DNA from: Bacteroidota bacterium
GTDB taxonomy: Bacteria > Bacteroidota > Ignavibacteria > UBA10030 > UBA6906
Direction of reading: 5' to 3'
Assembly (NCBI GenBank): GCA_019637975.1
Contig: JAHBUR010000033.1
Location: 1 to 48,034 of the forward strand
Length of the DNA stretch: 48,034 bases
The first letter of the stretch is position 1; the number at the start of each line of letters is the position of its first letter. Below the pieces are notes generated by a model, which saw only the letters and a list, made by a program, of their open reading frames with translations, searched no databases and was not told the DNA's origin. Positions 1 through 7,328 of the stretch are shown here, one piece after another. A program made the translations under genes and the position numbers.

Positions 1-803
1 TTCCCGGACGTTGCTGCGACTGTTGACGTCATCTGCAACACAGTTGCATACCGCTCGACATCAAATAACGACGGCACGTGAACACTGCCGGTCTGAGCTA
101 TGCGCCCAATATCGTTGCGCATCATGTCAACGATCATCACATTCTCGGCACGGTTCTTTTCGGATGTCCGCAGGAACTCTGCTTGGCCTACGTCGTTCTT
201 CAAGGTCAGACCCCGCGGGGCCGTTCCCTTCATCGGCCGGGCGAGAATATTTTTGCCATCGAGAGAAAAAAAAAGTTCCGGGGATGCCGAGCAGATTGCA
301 AAGTCATCAGTTTCGATGAATGCCGCATTGCGTGAACGCTGTGTATGAGTAAGTTGAAGAAACAGCTCGTACGGACTCGTATCACATGAAGCCGTCATCC
401 GAAAGCTGAAGTTCACCTGATACGTATCGCCTGTTGCTATATAATTCTTGATGCGCGCAATGGCATCGTCGTACGATTGGCGGGAGATCGTCGGCTTCCA
501 TTCGAGTTGGGGGCACGGGCCCGGTTCCTGCAACCGGATTACGGCGGGTTCCTCAAACAATCCAAACCACATAAGCGGGAAGGAGTGATCATAACGCCGC
601 ACGCGCAACGCCCTATCAAATGCAGGAGATGCCTCGTAACTGACAAATCCGGCAGCGTATAGCTGTTCTTTATTTACGCGATGTTCAACACGCGTCAACG
701 AAGGAACAATCTCGCGTATGTCATGCGCCACAACAATCTCTTTCGGTTCGGAGAAATGTCTCCATTCACCCGATGCCGAATCAAAAATGACAACATTGAC
801 CAT
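1..803 (-). CDS. pabB: aminodeoxychorismate synthase component I (PabB), 3'-truncated by window edge
   Basis: This chorismate-binding enzyme converts chorismate plus ammonia to 4-amino-4-deoxychorismate for the p-aminobenzoate/folate pathway, and it acts in the cytoplasm. About 267 residues are visible, and the C-terminus lies beyond base 1. The frame reads from an ATG at 803 (MVNVVIFDS). It contains the family stretch TYQVNFSF, then ASPELFFS, then RPMKGTAPRG, which matches the PIKGT-type motif carrying the PabB lysine, and then IVDMMRNDIGRIA. The chorismate-binding core therefore starts around residue 120. Only one base separates its ATG from the stop of the upstream SnoaL-like gene, so the two are probably co-transcribed. 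The alternatives TrpE and isochorismate synthase are less likely because the lysine-containing motif fits PabB. The missing C-terminus could carry a fused PabC-like lyase. Confidence 0.9.
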   Translation of the reverse strand, partial: MVNVVIFDSASGEWRHFSEPKEIVVAHDIREIVPSLTRVEHRVNKEQLYAAGFVSYEASPAFDRALRVRRYDHSFPLMWFGLFEEPAVIRLQEPGPCPQLEWKPTISRQSYDDAIARIKNYIATGDTYQVNFSFRMTASCDTSPYELFLQLTHTQRSRNAAFIETDDFAICSASPELFFSLDGKNILARPMKGTAPRGLTLKNDVGQAEFLRTSEKNRAENVMIVDMMRNDIGRIAQTGSVHVPSLFDVERYATVLQMTSTVAATSG

Positions 804-804
804 C

Positions 805-1269
805 TTACCCTTTTACATACGAGAGCTTTTCGGCAACTTTGCCGTCTCTCACCTTGAAAATATCAACTCCCCGAAGATGCCACACCTTCCCGTCTTTCGT
901 CTTCCTGTATATCCACCGAAGTACACAGCGATCGCCGGATGCAAATATCTCTTCGACTTCAAAGAACGCGTCGGGGTTCGCTGCAAAGAGTTTCTCCCAG
1001 ACACCACGAACATCCTTTTGGCCTCGATATATTGCCCCGTCGGGGGGCGGATTTGTATTCTCGAACACGCAATCCTCCGTCATCAATGCCATTACTCCAT
1101 CGACATCGTGACGATTGAATGCAGCATGGAAATCTTGGACGATCTCAAGCGTTGCTCGAGATTCTGCAGACGGATGCTCCATCTGTCCCTCCGTTCCGGT
1201 TTGTGAATACGATTTCTGAGACGTAAATATCATTGCGACAACAGACAGAAGAATCCTTGTCTTCATCAT
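805..1269 (-). CDS. secreted SnoaL/NTF2-like domain protein
   Basis: The 154-residue protein has an N-terminal signal peptide: a basic start, a hydrophobic stretch (ILLSVVAMIF) and a possible cleavage after SYS, near residue 22. One NTF2/SnoaL-like cone-shaped domain follows. The family pattern is visible in FHAAFNRHDVDGVMALMTED (near residue 48), in the G-x-x-x-V-R-x-x-W segment and in the last strands (VDIFKVRDGKVAEK). Such domains bind small molecules or act as cyclase- or isomerase-type enzymes, and a substrate cannot be assigned. It lies between the ORF6N remnant and pabB, overlapping the remnant frame by 4 bases and ending one base before the pabB ATG. An internal RBS-like GGAGGAGATGCC precedes its ATG, which supports the chosen start. 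Confidence 0.8.
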   Translation of the reverse strand: MMKTRILLSVVAMIFTSQKSYSQTGTEGQMEHPSAESRATLEIVQDFHAAFNRHDVDGVMALMTEDCVFENTNPPPDGAIYRGQKDVRGVWEKLFAANPDAFFEVEEIFASGDRCVLRWIYRKTKDGKVWHLRGVDIFKVRDGKVAEKLSYVKG

Positions 1270-1578
1270 GGCATCTCCTCCCTCTGCAAAAGTCCTCGCT
1301 GGCTATTCAGTACAGAAGCGAGCATGGCAACCCCATGCTCCGTAAAGACATACGGAGTTGTCGATGAATGTTTGAGCCGCTCGAACCGGTGCCAATTTGT
1401 CACCAGTTCACGGGTTTCTTTATTTAGAGAGTTGAAATACGAATTGCGGCTGAAAACGCTTGCGATCCGTTTTACCTGTCGGTTCAATTGACCGCGCTCC
1501 CTTGCAATGTCTGCAAGAGACTGAATTTTGGAGAGTTTCTCCTTGTGTATCTGATCCGCTGAGAAAACTTGCGGTTCG
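1266..1578 (-). pseudogene. remnant of an ORF6N-domain (phage/KilA-N-type) protein
   Basis: The open frame here (continuing back to 1682 inside hutH) encodes LNRQVKRIASVF, then ETRELVTNWHRFERLKHSS and PYVFTEHGVAMLASVLNS. The last segments are the signature of the ORF6N domain found in mobile-element and phage-related proteins. The conserved N-terminal strand that precedes LNRQVKR in intact members is not seen. The C-terminus stops about 10 residues after the signature, where intact proteins continue with an alpha-helical region. The frame has no credible start of its own, because any long version would run through the 3' end of hutH. I read it as a truncated, non-functional leftover of a mobile element. 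A short expressed fragment cannot be excluded. Confidence 0.65.
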
Positions 1579-3102
1579 TTACTCGAGACTGCCGACCGTT
1601 CCTTCAACGGCATCAAGAATCTCGCACGATTTAACGAGTGCCTGCATCGCGTTGTGATCAGGGAAAAGTGGACGATCCTCATCGAGCCGTTTCACATGCT
1701 TGCGGATGACATCCTTTGCTGTCTTGACACCAAGACCGGGAGTGAATTGCCGGAAATCGAGCGCTTGTGCAGCGGCCATGAATTCGATTCCGACTACGCC
1801 GTATGCGTTCTCGATAATCTGCCCGTTCTTGATTGCCGTGTTCATCCCCATAGAAACAAAATCCTCCTGATCTGCTGCTGCAGGAATCGAGAGAATAGAC
1901 GCGGGTGCGGAGAGAATCCGTTGCTCGGAAATGAGCGTATCGGCAGTGTACTGACTCAACATCAATCCTGAATAAAATCCCGGATCTTTCGTGAGAAATG
2001 CGGGCAGGCCCACGCTGAGGGCGGGATTTGTTAGTCGATTCAGCCTCCGCTCGGACAGCACACACACCATAGTCACAGCGGTTCCGATCATATCCATCGG
2101 CAGGGAAACGGGAGAACCCTGGAAGTTTGCGCCGGTGAGAGTCAGCTTTGCATCGGGAATGAAAATGGGATTATCTGCCACTCCGTTCAGTTCCGTTTCG
2201 ACTTGCTTCGTTGCCCATGCAACCGCGTCATGCGCGGCGCCGATCACTTGCGGGGTTGAGCGCATGGAATACGCGTCCTGTACTTTCGTCTTCATTTTGC
2301 CCGTCGTAAGGTCGCTTCCTTGAATGCATTTCATGATCGCCTTTGCAGTCCGGACAGCGCCGGGAAAACCGCGCAACTCATGCAATCTCGTATCATACGG
2401 TTTCAGATTGGCGATCAGAGCCTCAAGTGTCATGGCGGCGGCAATCTCGGCTTGCTTCAGCCAGCGGTTGATATCGTACAAGTGAATTGCACTCATTGCA
2501 GTAAGCAAGTTCGAACCATTGATCGCCGCCAAACCATCGCGAGCCTGAAGTCCGGGAACAGGGATTCCCGCCTTTTCCATTGCAACGCGCCCGGGAAGCC
2601 TTTCGCCGTTGTAAAACGCCTCGCCTTCTCCCATCAACAGCAAAGCCGCTTGCGCCATCGGGGCAAGATCGCCGCATGCACCCACCGATCCCTTCTGGCA
2701 TACAACAGGCGTCACACCTTTGTTCAACATCTCGACATACGTCATGGTGATTTCCGGTCGGCACGCGGAATTTCCGTGCGCATGAACGTTGATCCGGCTT
2801 GCCATTGCCGCCCGGATATGTTCAACCGGGGCAGGCTCGCCGATACCGGCGGCGTGATTGTATATTAGAAAGCGCTGAAAGTCGCGTATTTGCGCGTCGT
2901 TCAGCACAATTTCGGAAAACTCACCGATGCCGGTGTTCGTGCCGTACATGACTTCTTTAGCCCGCAGCTTGTCTTCAAGCATTGCGCGGCAGATTTTGAT
3001 TCGTTCAAGCGCCGCAGGAGCAAGCTCGACCTTTTCACCATGACGCGCAATGCGAACCAGTTTTTCGATTGTGAGAGATGATCCATCTAATACTATTGAC
3101 AT
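1579..3102 (-). CDS. hutH: MIO-type aromatic amino-acid ammonia-lyase, HAL family
   Basis: The 507-residue protein is full length for histidine ammonia-lyase, which removes ammonia from L-histidine to give urocanate. Family landmarks are Y53 in MYGTNTGIG, the selectivity pair N82-H83 in YNHAAGIGEP, and the cofactor-forming tripeptide at residues 142-144 in GSVGACGDLAPM. The C-terminal helix carries QEDFVSMGMNTA, with the family glutamate. H83 favours histidine over phenylalanine or tyrosine as substrate, but N82 (usually Ser) and QEDF (usually QEDH) are atypical, so the substrate is provisional. The MIO tripeptide is Ala-Cys-Gly (GCA TGC GGC) instead of Ala-Ser-Gly. The gene sits 61 bases downstream of hisS on the same strand, and no hutU, hutI or hutG is in view. 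Its 3' end abuts the ORF6N remnant. Confidence 0.9.
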   Translation of the reverse strand: MSIVLDGSSLTIEKLVRIARHGEKVELAPAALERIKICRAMLEDKLRAKEVMYGTNTGIGEFSEIVLNDAQIRDFQRFLIYNHAAGIGEPAPVEHIRAAMASRINVHAHGNSACRPEITMTYVEMLNKGVTPVVCQKGSVGACGDLAPMAQAALLLMGEGEAFYNGERLPGRVAMEKAGIPVPGLQARDGLAAINGSNLLTAMSAIHLYDINRWLKQAEIAAAMTLEALIANLKPYDTRLHELRGFPGAVRTAKAIMKCIQGSDLTTGKMKTKVQDAYSMRSTPQVIGAAHDAVAWATKQVETELNGVADNPIFIPDAKLTLTGANFQGSPVSLPMDMIGTAVTMVCVLSERRLNRLTNPALSVGLPAFLTKDPGFYSGLMLSQYTADTLISEQRILSAPASILSIPAAADQEDFVSMGMNTAIKNGQIIENAYGVVGIEFMAAAQALDFRQFTPGLGVKTAKDVIRKHVKRLDEDRPLFPDHNAMQALVKSCEILDAVEGTVGSLE

Positions 3103-3163
3103 GCTTCGTCCTTTCGTTGACGGCTTCCATGAGATTACTGCCGATGAGCCGTTTTGATGATTG

Positions 3164-4606
3164 TCAGATTGTCTCGAGTGTGTTTTTGATGTGTTGTACA
3201 GTCTCGGCCAGGGGAACAGTAGCCTGAACCGTTCGTGACAGTTTCAGCCATTCATCACGTTCCTTGCCTTGAGCTGTTTTCTTCTTATCCTGCAACTCTC
3301 CGCCGAGTTTCAAATTCTTGACTGTTACTTCCCCCTTCGCAAATTCGTCGCTGCCGATGATGACGGCCAGAGGAATTTGCTGGCGGTTGGCGTACTGTAA
3401 TTGCTTTCCGAGCGACTTCTCTTCACCCAAATACATTTCGGTATTGATTCCTGCTTCGCGCAATTCCCGGGTGAGCTTCTGGTACTCGGTAAGGCGCGAC
3501 GGCTCCATCACTGTCACAATGACCTTTGCGGTTGATGGAGCGAACTGCAGCAGGCCGAGCTTTTCCATTGCAGCAAGAAGGCGATCGACTCCAATCGAAG
3601 CGCCGACTGCGGGAATCTTTCTTCCCAAAAACCTCTCCACCAATCCGTCGTAACGTCCCCCTCCGAATACGGAGCCGAACTCCGGTGCATCATCCAAGCT
3701 CGCTTCAAAAACGGGACCCGTGTAATAGTCAAGTCCGCGGGCGATACTGAGATCGAGCTGAACATGATCTTCGGAAATGGCGAGAGCGTCAAGCGAATCG
3801 CAAATGAAGCGCAGTTCCTCGACTGCCTCCTTCGCTGACTCAACATTTTTGAACAACGATTCGAGAGAAGCAAGAACCTCTCTCCTTTTCCCTTTCGGAA
3901 CCACGATGAATTCTTTAATACGATCAACTTGGTTGCCGCTCAATCCCAACCCCGGAATCTTGTCCCCCGATGAATCGATTCTTCCCTTCGTTAGTTCAGC
4001 GGCGACTCCGTCAATCCCGATCTTCTCCAACTTGTCGAGAATGCGGAAGACGCTGTGCGCCAGGTCGTGCGTAATTCCGGCAAAGTCCAGTAGACTGTCC
4101 AGCACCTTCCGGTCGCTGAACCTGACTTTGAACCGGTCGATACCAAGCGCTTTCAACGTATCGTGCATTGCACAGAGGATTTCGGCATCGGCGGCGAGCG
4201 ACGATGTGCCGACAGCATCCAAATCGAATTGGATGAACTCACGGAACCGTCCCGGGTCCGGCTTGTCGGCACGCCACACAGGCGCGACCTGATAGCGGCG
4301 GAACGGCAGAACAAGATCAGGGTATTGGGCAACAACTCGTGCTAAAGGAACGGTGAGATCAAAGCGAAGGGCAACGTCTTCTTCTTCAGGATTCAGGAAT
4401 GAGAAGATCTGCTTGGTGTTTTCCTCGCCATAGCCCGTCAACGTGACGCGATACTCCTGCGCCGGCGTATCGAGGGGCTGAAATCCGTAGCGCTCGTACA
4501 CATTCCGGATGGCGGCAATCATCTTCACTCGCGCATTCATTTGCGCCGGAAGATAGTCGCGAAAGCCGCGAAGCAATCTTGGCTCTACAATCTGTTGTTC
4601 GGACAT
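3164..4606 (-). CDS. hisS: histidyl-tRNA synthetase, eukaryote/alphaproteobacteria-like motif 2
   Basis: This enzyme charges tRNA-His with histidine in the cytoplasm. The class II core is clear. Motif 2 spans about residues 103-132 (RRYQVAPVWRADKPDPGR and then FREFIQFDLDAVG). The histidine-A motif is ARGLDYYTGPVFEA, and motif 3 lies in GGGRYDGLV and GASIGVDRL. A C-terminal anticodon-binding domain starts near VIVTVMEPS, followed by a tail of about 50 residues. The FDLDAVG ending resembles the eukaryotic and alphaproteobacterial forms (CDxDxxG) more than the usual bacterial LGCEVFG form. I chose ATG 4606 (MSEQQIVEPRLL, 480 aa) because homology starts there. An in-frame ATG at 4660 would add 18 residues of unlikely sequence. 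hutH follows on the same strand and clpS is divergent. Confidence 0.93.
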   Translation of the reverse strand: MSEQQIVEPRLLRGFRDYLPAQMNARVKMIAAIRNVYERYGFQPLDTPAQEYRVTLTGYGEENTKQIFSFLNPEEEDVALRFDLTVPLARVVAQYPDLVLPFRRYQVAPVWRADKPDPGRFREFIQFDLDAVGTSSLAADAEILCAMHDTLKALGIDRFKVRFSDRKVLDSLLDFAGITHDLAHSVFRILDKLEKIGIDGVAAELTKGRIDSSGDKIPGLGLSGNQVDRIKEFIVVPKGKRREVLASLESLFKNVESAKEAVEELRFICDSLDALAISEDHVQLDLSIARGLDYYTGPVFEASLDDAPEFGSVFGGGRYDGLVERFLGRKIPAVGASIGVDRLLAAMEKLGLLQFAPSTAKVIVTVMEPSRLTEYQKLTRELREAGINTEMYLGEEKSLGKQLQYANRQQIPLAVIIGSDEFAKGEVTVKNLKLGGELQDKKKTAQGKERDEWLKLSRTVQATVPLAETVQHIKNTLETI

Positions 4607-4748
4607 CGGGAAACTCGTTAAGTGGATTTCAGGCGGGATACAAGATTTTTGCATCAACACGCCACTAAATCTACCGGAATTGCGGTTCTAAATCAATTCT
4701 AGCAAGTATACCGAAAGTCGACAGCGAGCTGTGTCCCTCCTCTCCGGC

Positions 4749-4778
4749 TTGCGAAATGTTGCTCAATTTTGCTACTTT
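4749..4778 (+). promoter_or_regulatory. candidate promoter for clpS
   Basis: TTGCGA (4749-4754) and TACTTT (4773-4778) are separated by 18 bases, placing a start near 4785 and a short leader before the clpS ATG at 4803. The match is moderate. The clpS/hisS intergenic region (4607-4802) must also hold the hisS promoter; a TATACT-like box lies on the minus strand there without a clear -35. Confidence 0.3.
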
Positions 4779-4802
4779 ATCTCACTCAAATCACAAACCT
4801 GA

Positions 4803-5135
4803 ATGGCTGACGAAGACGTTCTCACGAAGGAAGATGTCGAGGTAAACGAGGAAGACGTTACCCGACTCATTCCGCGCTATCACGTCGTTCTCCTCGACGA
4901 CGATGATCATACGTACGACTATGTGATTGAGATGTTGATGGATCTGTTCGGACACAGTATGGCAACTGCGTACGAGATGGCATGTGAGGTGGATGCGAGG
5001 AAGCGTGTTATTGTGGATACGACACACAAGGAACGAGCCGAACACAAAAAGCAGCAAATCGAATCGTACGGGGCTGATTGGCGGATGCCGGCCTGCAAAG
5101 GTTCGATGTCGGCCACTATTGAGCCGGCTGAGTAG
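4803..5135 (+). CDS. clpS: ClpS-family adaptor of the Clp protease (variant)
   Basis: ClpS delivers N-end-rule substrates to ClpAP/ClpCP. The 110-residue protein has a short acidic N-terminus and then the ClpS fold: YHVVLLDDDDHTYDYVIEML (residues 26-45), an amphipathic helix with LFGHSMATAYEMA, and KERAEHKKQQI, equivalent to the REVAE helix of classical ClpS. The acidic DDD cluster that holds the N-terminal amine of the substrate is kept. The histidine of classical ClpS (H66 in E. coli, in VHHKG) appears to be missing, because the equivalent stretch here is EVDARKR. The C-terminus ends in CKGSMSATIEPAE instead of the usual basic tail. No clpA or clpC is in view. It faces the ATP-grasp gene, whose stop is 2 bases away. 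Confidence 0.82.
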   Translation: MADEDVLTKEDVEVNEEDVTRLIPRYHVVLLDDDDHTYDYVIEMLMDLFGHSMATAYEMACEVDARKRVIVDTTHKERAEHKKQQIESYGADWRMPACKGSMSATIEPAE

Positions 5136-5137
5136 GG

Positions 5138-6196
5138 TTACTTGACCGGTTTCCGTTGCAACGCAAACTCCGCAATTTTCCGGAGTGTTGTAGAGAATGA
5201 CAATCCCGCCTTCTCAGCAGACTCCATAAAAGAAACCCCTTCTGTCAAATCAGGATTCGGATTCACTTCAAGAATATGTGCGTGATTTTTCTTGTCGAGG
5301 CGAAGGTCGAGGCGGGCGTAATCGCGGCAACCGGTCAGTTTGTAAGCACGCAAGGCTATCTCTTCAATCCTTTTCTGAACCCGCTTCGGAAGCTTCGCGG
5401 GACAAATGGAATGCATGCGATGATACGATTCGTCCAGCGGGTCCCACTTTGCCGCGTAGCTGATGATGTTGGGATGATCGGGAAGAAATTCCGAGAAATC
5501 AAATTCGATAAGCGGCAGCACAACAGGCGGATCATTTCCCAGTATCGAAACATGAAACTCACGTCCCTCAATGAATTCTTCCACAATAATCGGCGGCGCA
5601 AAGCCCGCAAAGACCTTCCCGAGACGGGCTGTCAATCCGGCGTAATCATACACAACAGACTCTTTGTCAATACCGCTGCTGCCATCCTCCCGGGCGGGCT
5701 TGACGATGAGAGGGTAATGCAATCCGTGACGTTTCGGAATGGATGGATGTGAGAGAAGCCGAAACCGCGGCGTCGGAACTCCGTTGGCAAGAAGTACTTG
5801 TTTTGTCAACCCCTTGCGCTGGCACAACTCGAGCGCAAACGGCGGGGCGCCGGTGTACGGAATGCGGTGAACTTCAAACAAGCCTGCGACCGACCCTTCG
5901 AGTCGCGGCGTGTCGTGAAAGAACTCAATCAAATTGAACACGACATCAGGCGGGTTTCTGTGCAGAAGTGGTTCCAACTTGTGCACGTCTTCCTCCACAT
6001 TCACTGCTCGCGCACTAAAACCCTCCGACCGCAGGCCTTTAACAATGGCGCTGTACTCTTCCTGGATGGTAGATACGTGGATGGGATACTCGGGTTTGAA
6101 CCCGAGCGATTGGGGGTCAACCTTGCGTAATTCTTCGTATTCGTCTTTCCCGACCTGATTGTAAAGGACGAGAACTCTGGTTTTCTTGGTTTTCAC
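5138..6196 (-). CDS. D-alanine-D-alanine ligase-like ATP-grasp enzyme
   Basis: This is an ATP-dependent carboxylate-amine ligase of the ATP-grasp superfamily. The 352-residue protein begins VKTKKTRVLVLYN. It has a Rossmann-like N-domain with PPDVVFNLIE, then a grasp domain with YPLIVKPAREDGSSGI (the Lys and glycine-rich loop), the hinge VEEFIEGREF, and the metal/phosphate segment CRDYARLDLRLD, then ILEVNPNPDLTEG. These match the Ddl group, but the N-domain is unlike typical Ddl and the true substrate pair is unknown. The start is a GTG at 6196 with GGAGG six bases upstream, in preference to an ATG at 6250 that would add a poorly conserved stretch. It is divergent from the C39-like peptidase gene, with a shared 122-base promoter region, which suggests a linked peptide-related role. 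Confidence 0.82.
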   Translation of the reverse strand: MKTKKTRVLVLYNQVGKDEYEELRKVDPQSLGFKPEYPIHVSTIQEEYSAIVKGLRSEGFSARAVNVEEDVHKLEPLLHRNPPDVVFNLIEFFHDTPRLEGSVAGLFEVHRIPYTGAPPFALELCQRKGLTKQVLLANGVPTPRFRLLSHPSIPKRHGLHYPLIVKPAREDGSSGIDKESVVYDYAGLTARLGKVFAGFAPPIIVEEFIEGREFHVSILGNDPPVVLPLIEFDFSEFLPDHPNIISYAAKWDPLDESYHRMHSICPAKLPKRVQKRIEEIALRAYKLTGCRDYARLDLRLDKKNHAHILEVNPNPDLTEGVSFMESAEKAGLSFSTTLRKIAEFALQRKPVK

Positions 6197-6207
6197 TGGA
6201 ATCCTCC
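6197..6207 (-). promoter_or_regulatory. strong RBS deciding a GTG start
   Basis: Read on the minus strand, GGAGGATTCCA precedes GTG, so the Shine-Dalgarno core GGAGG (6207-6203) is six bases from the codon at 6196. This fixes the ATP-grasp start 18 codons inside the longest open frame. Confidence 0.7.
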
Positions 6208-6318
6208 AACATCCCCCAAAAAATATCCGCAATCCCCGAAGGAATTGCAACAGAAGTCGTTGCGAATGGGGGGAAGTTTGAATAGCTTTTGAATGCGTTT
6301 TTCATACAACCGGAATCA

Positions 6319-7173
6319 ATGGGAATAGAACAACAACCGAACCTCTGGCAGTGCGGCCCGTTCGCACTCAAGCACGCCCTCATCACACTCGGAATTTTTG
6401 CCGAAGAAGGAACAATCACACGCATCGCGGGAAGCCGGTCGGCAAACGGAACGGACGAAGTCCAACTCGGCCGGGCGGCACGGTTCTATGATTGTGATTT
6501 GGAGATGGTGAGAAGGCATGAACCGGAAGGGGCACGTTCAGAATTGGTGAGATATCTGCGTCGCGGCATTCCCGTTCTCATTTGTATTTATGACTGGAGT
6601 CATTGGGTGACGGTGGTGAAAGCGGAAAGCGGAAAATTCATTCTGCTCGACAGCCGGGAACAAGCGGTGCTCACAATTCTGACGTGGCAGGAACTCCGCA
6701 ACCGCTGGGTGTATCACGAGCAGGATGAATATGATGAGAAGCATTGGGAAAAAATCTACGACCTGCATCCCGTTGTGCCGCGGTTTCGTGTCCAGACAAA
6801 AGCGAAATTCTCGATTGAACTCGCACGATATCTCCGCCGCCCGGAAAATCGGGCACTGTCGCATTTGTGGGATCAATATCTTGCCGACTTGATGACGATT
6901 GCAAAGCCGCGAACATCATTGAGCAAACGCGTATTCTCGCTGGGCGAGTTTCTTCGCCGCCACGAGCAGATGATTCTCGATCAGGTTGATTACTGGCACG
7001 GCAACATCAACAAGCGGGCGGCGTTCAAGGTTTTACAGAACATGCACTTTGTCGCCGACACGTACGGACTTGTAATTCATAACGAAGATGAGAAGCGCGC
7101 TATTGCCGGAATTACTTCCATCCTTGCGCTATGGGCGGCAAGCAACTACGGCATTGCGCCGGTGTACGAGTAG
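6319..7173 (+). CDS. C39-like papain-fold cysteine peptidase domain protein
   Basis: The protein starts MGIEQQPNLW and then gives QCGPFALKHALITLGI, the catalytic-Cys helix motif of peptidase family C39-like proteins (Cys12, preceded by Gln). The His motif follows about 90 residues later in DWSHWVTVV, with a candidate Asp in FILLDSREQ. The N-terminal 150 residues are thus a C39-like fold. The C-terminal half (to residue 284) is a hydrophilic helical region that I do not recognise. I see no signal peptide or ABC transporter fusion, so this is not a bacteriocin exporter. ATG 6319, with CCGGAA just upstream, is preferred. A TTG at 6289 would add 10 residues. The divergent neighbour is the ATP-grasp ligase, so it may hydrolyse the product of that ligase or act as a transpeptidase, which is inference. 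Confidence 0.7.
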   Translation: MGIEQQPNLWQCGPFALKHALITLGIFAEEGTITRIAGSRSANGTDEVQLGRAARFYDCDLEMVRRHEPEGARSELVRYLRRGIPVLICIYDWSHWVTVVKAESGKFILLDSREQAVLTILTWQELRNRWVYHEQDEYDEKHWEKIYDLHPVVPRFRVQTKAKFSIELARYLRRPENRALSHLWDQYLADLMTIAKPRTSLSKRVFSLGEFLRRHEQMILDQVDYWHGNINKRAAFKVLQNMHFVADTYGLVIHNEDEKRAIAGITSILALWAASNYGIAPVYE

Positions 7174-7178
7174 ATAAG

Positions 7179-7193
7179 AACCCGAAGGGTTTT
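7179..7193 (+). terminator. weak hairpin after the C39-like gene
   Basis: AACCC-GAA-GGGTT followed by TT. The 5-bp stem is short, so it may only attenuate transcription before the tRNA promoter. Confidence 0.3.
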
Positions 7194-7198
7194 CCGCA

Positions 7199-7227
7199 TT
7201 GATTCTTCTCTTCACATTCGGTATATT
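7199..7227 (+). promoter_or_regulatory. sigma70-like promoter of tRNA-His
   Basis: TTGATT (7199-7204), a 17-base spacer and TATATT (7222-7227) lie just upstream of the tRNA. They predict a start near 7234 and a 5' leader of about 16 bases before the mature end at 7250. Confidence 0.6.
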
Positions 7228-7249
7228 TTCAGCGGAGAAACATGAAAAC

Positions 7250-7323
7250 GCCGACGTAGCTCAGTTGGTTAGAGCACCAGATTGTGGATCTGGGGGTCGC
7301 AGGTTCGAATCCCGCCGTCGGTA
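7250..7323 (+). tRNA. tRNA-His (anticodon GTG), A73 and no encoded G-1
   Basis: The cloverleaf folds well. The acceptor is 7250-7256 with 7316-7322. The D stem is GCTC/GAGC (7259-7262 and 7272-7275). The anticodon stem is CCAGA/TCTGG around loop TTGTGGA, with anticodon GTG at 7284-7286. The T arm has loop TTCGAAT at 7304-7310. The discriminator (7323) is A and the base before position 1 (7249) is C, so the G-1:C73 pair that marks almost all bacterial tRNA-His is absent. Position 1-72 is a G-U wobble and 51-63 is an A-C mismatch in the T stem. CCA is not encoded (CAA follows). It has its own promoter and terminator. Confidence 0.93.
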
Positions 7324-7328
7324 CAAGA

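Noticed and set aside
3164..4660. Longer hisS start at 4660
   Set aside because: The extra 18 residues do not resemble HisRS N-termini, while homology begins at the ATG at 4606.
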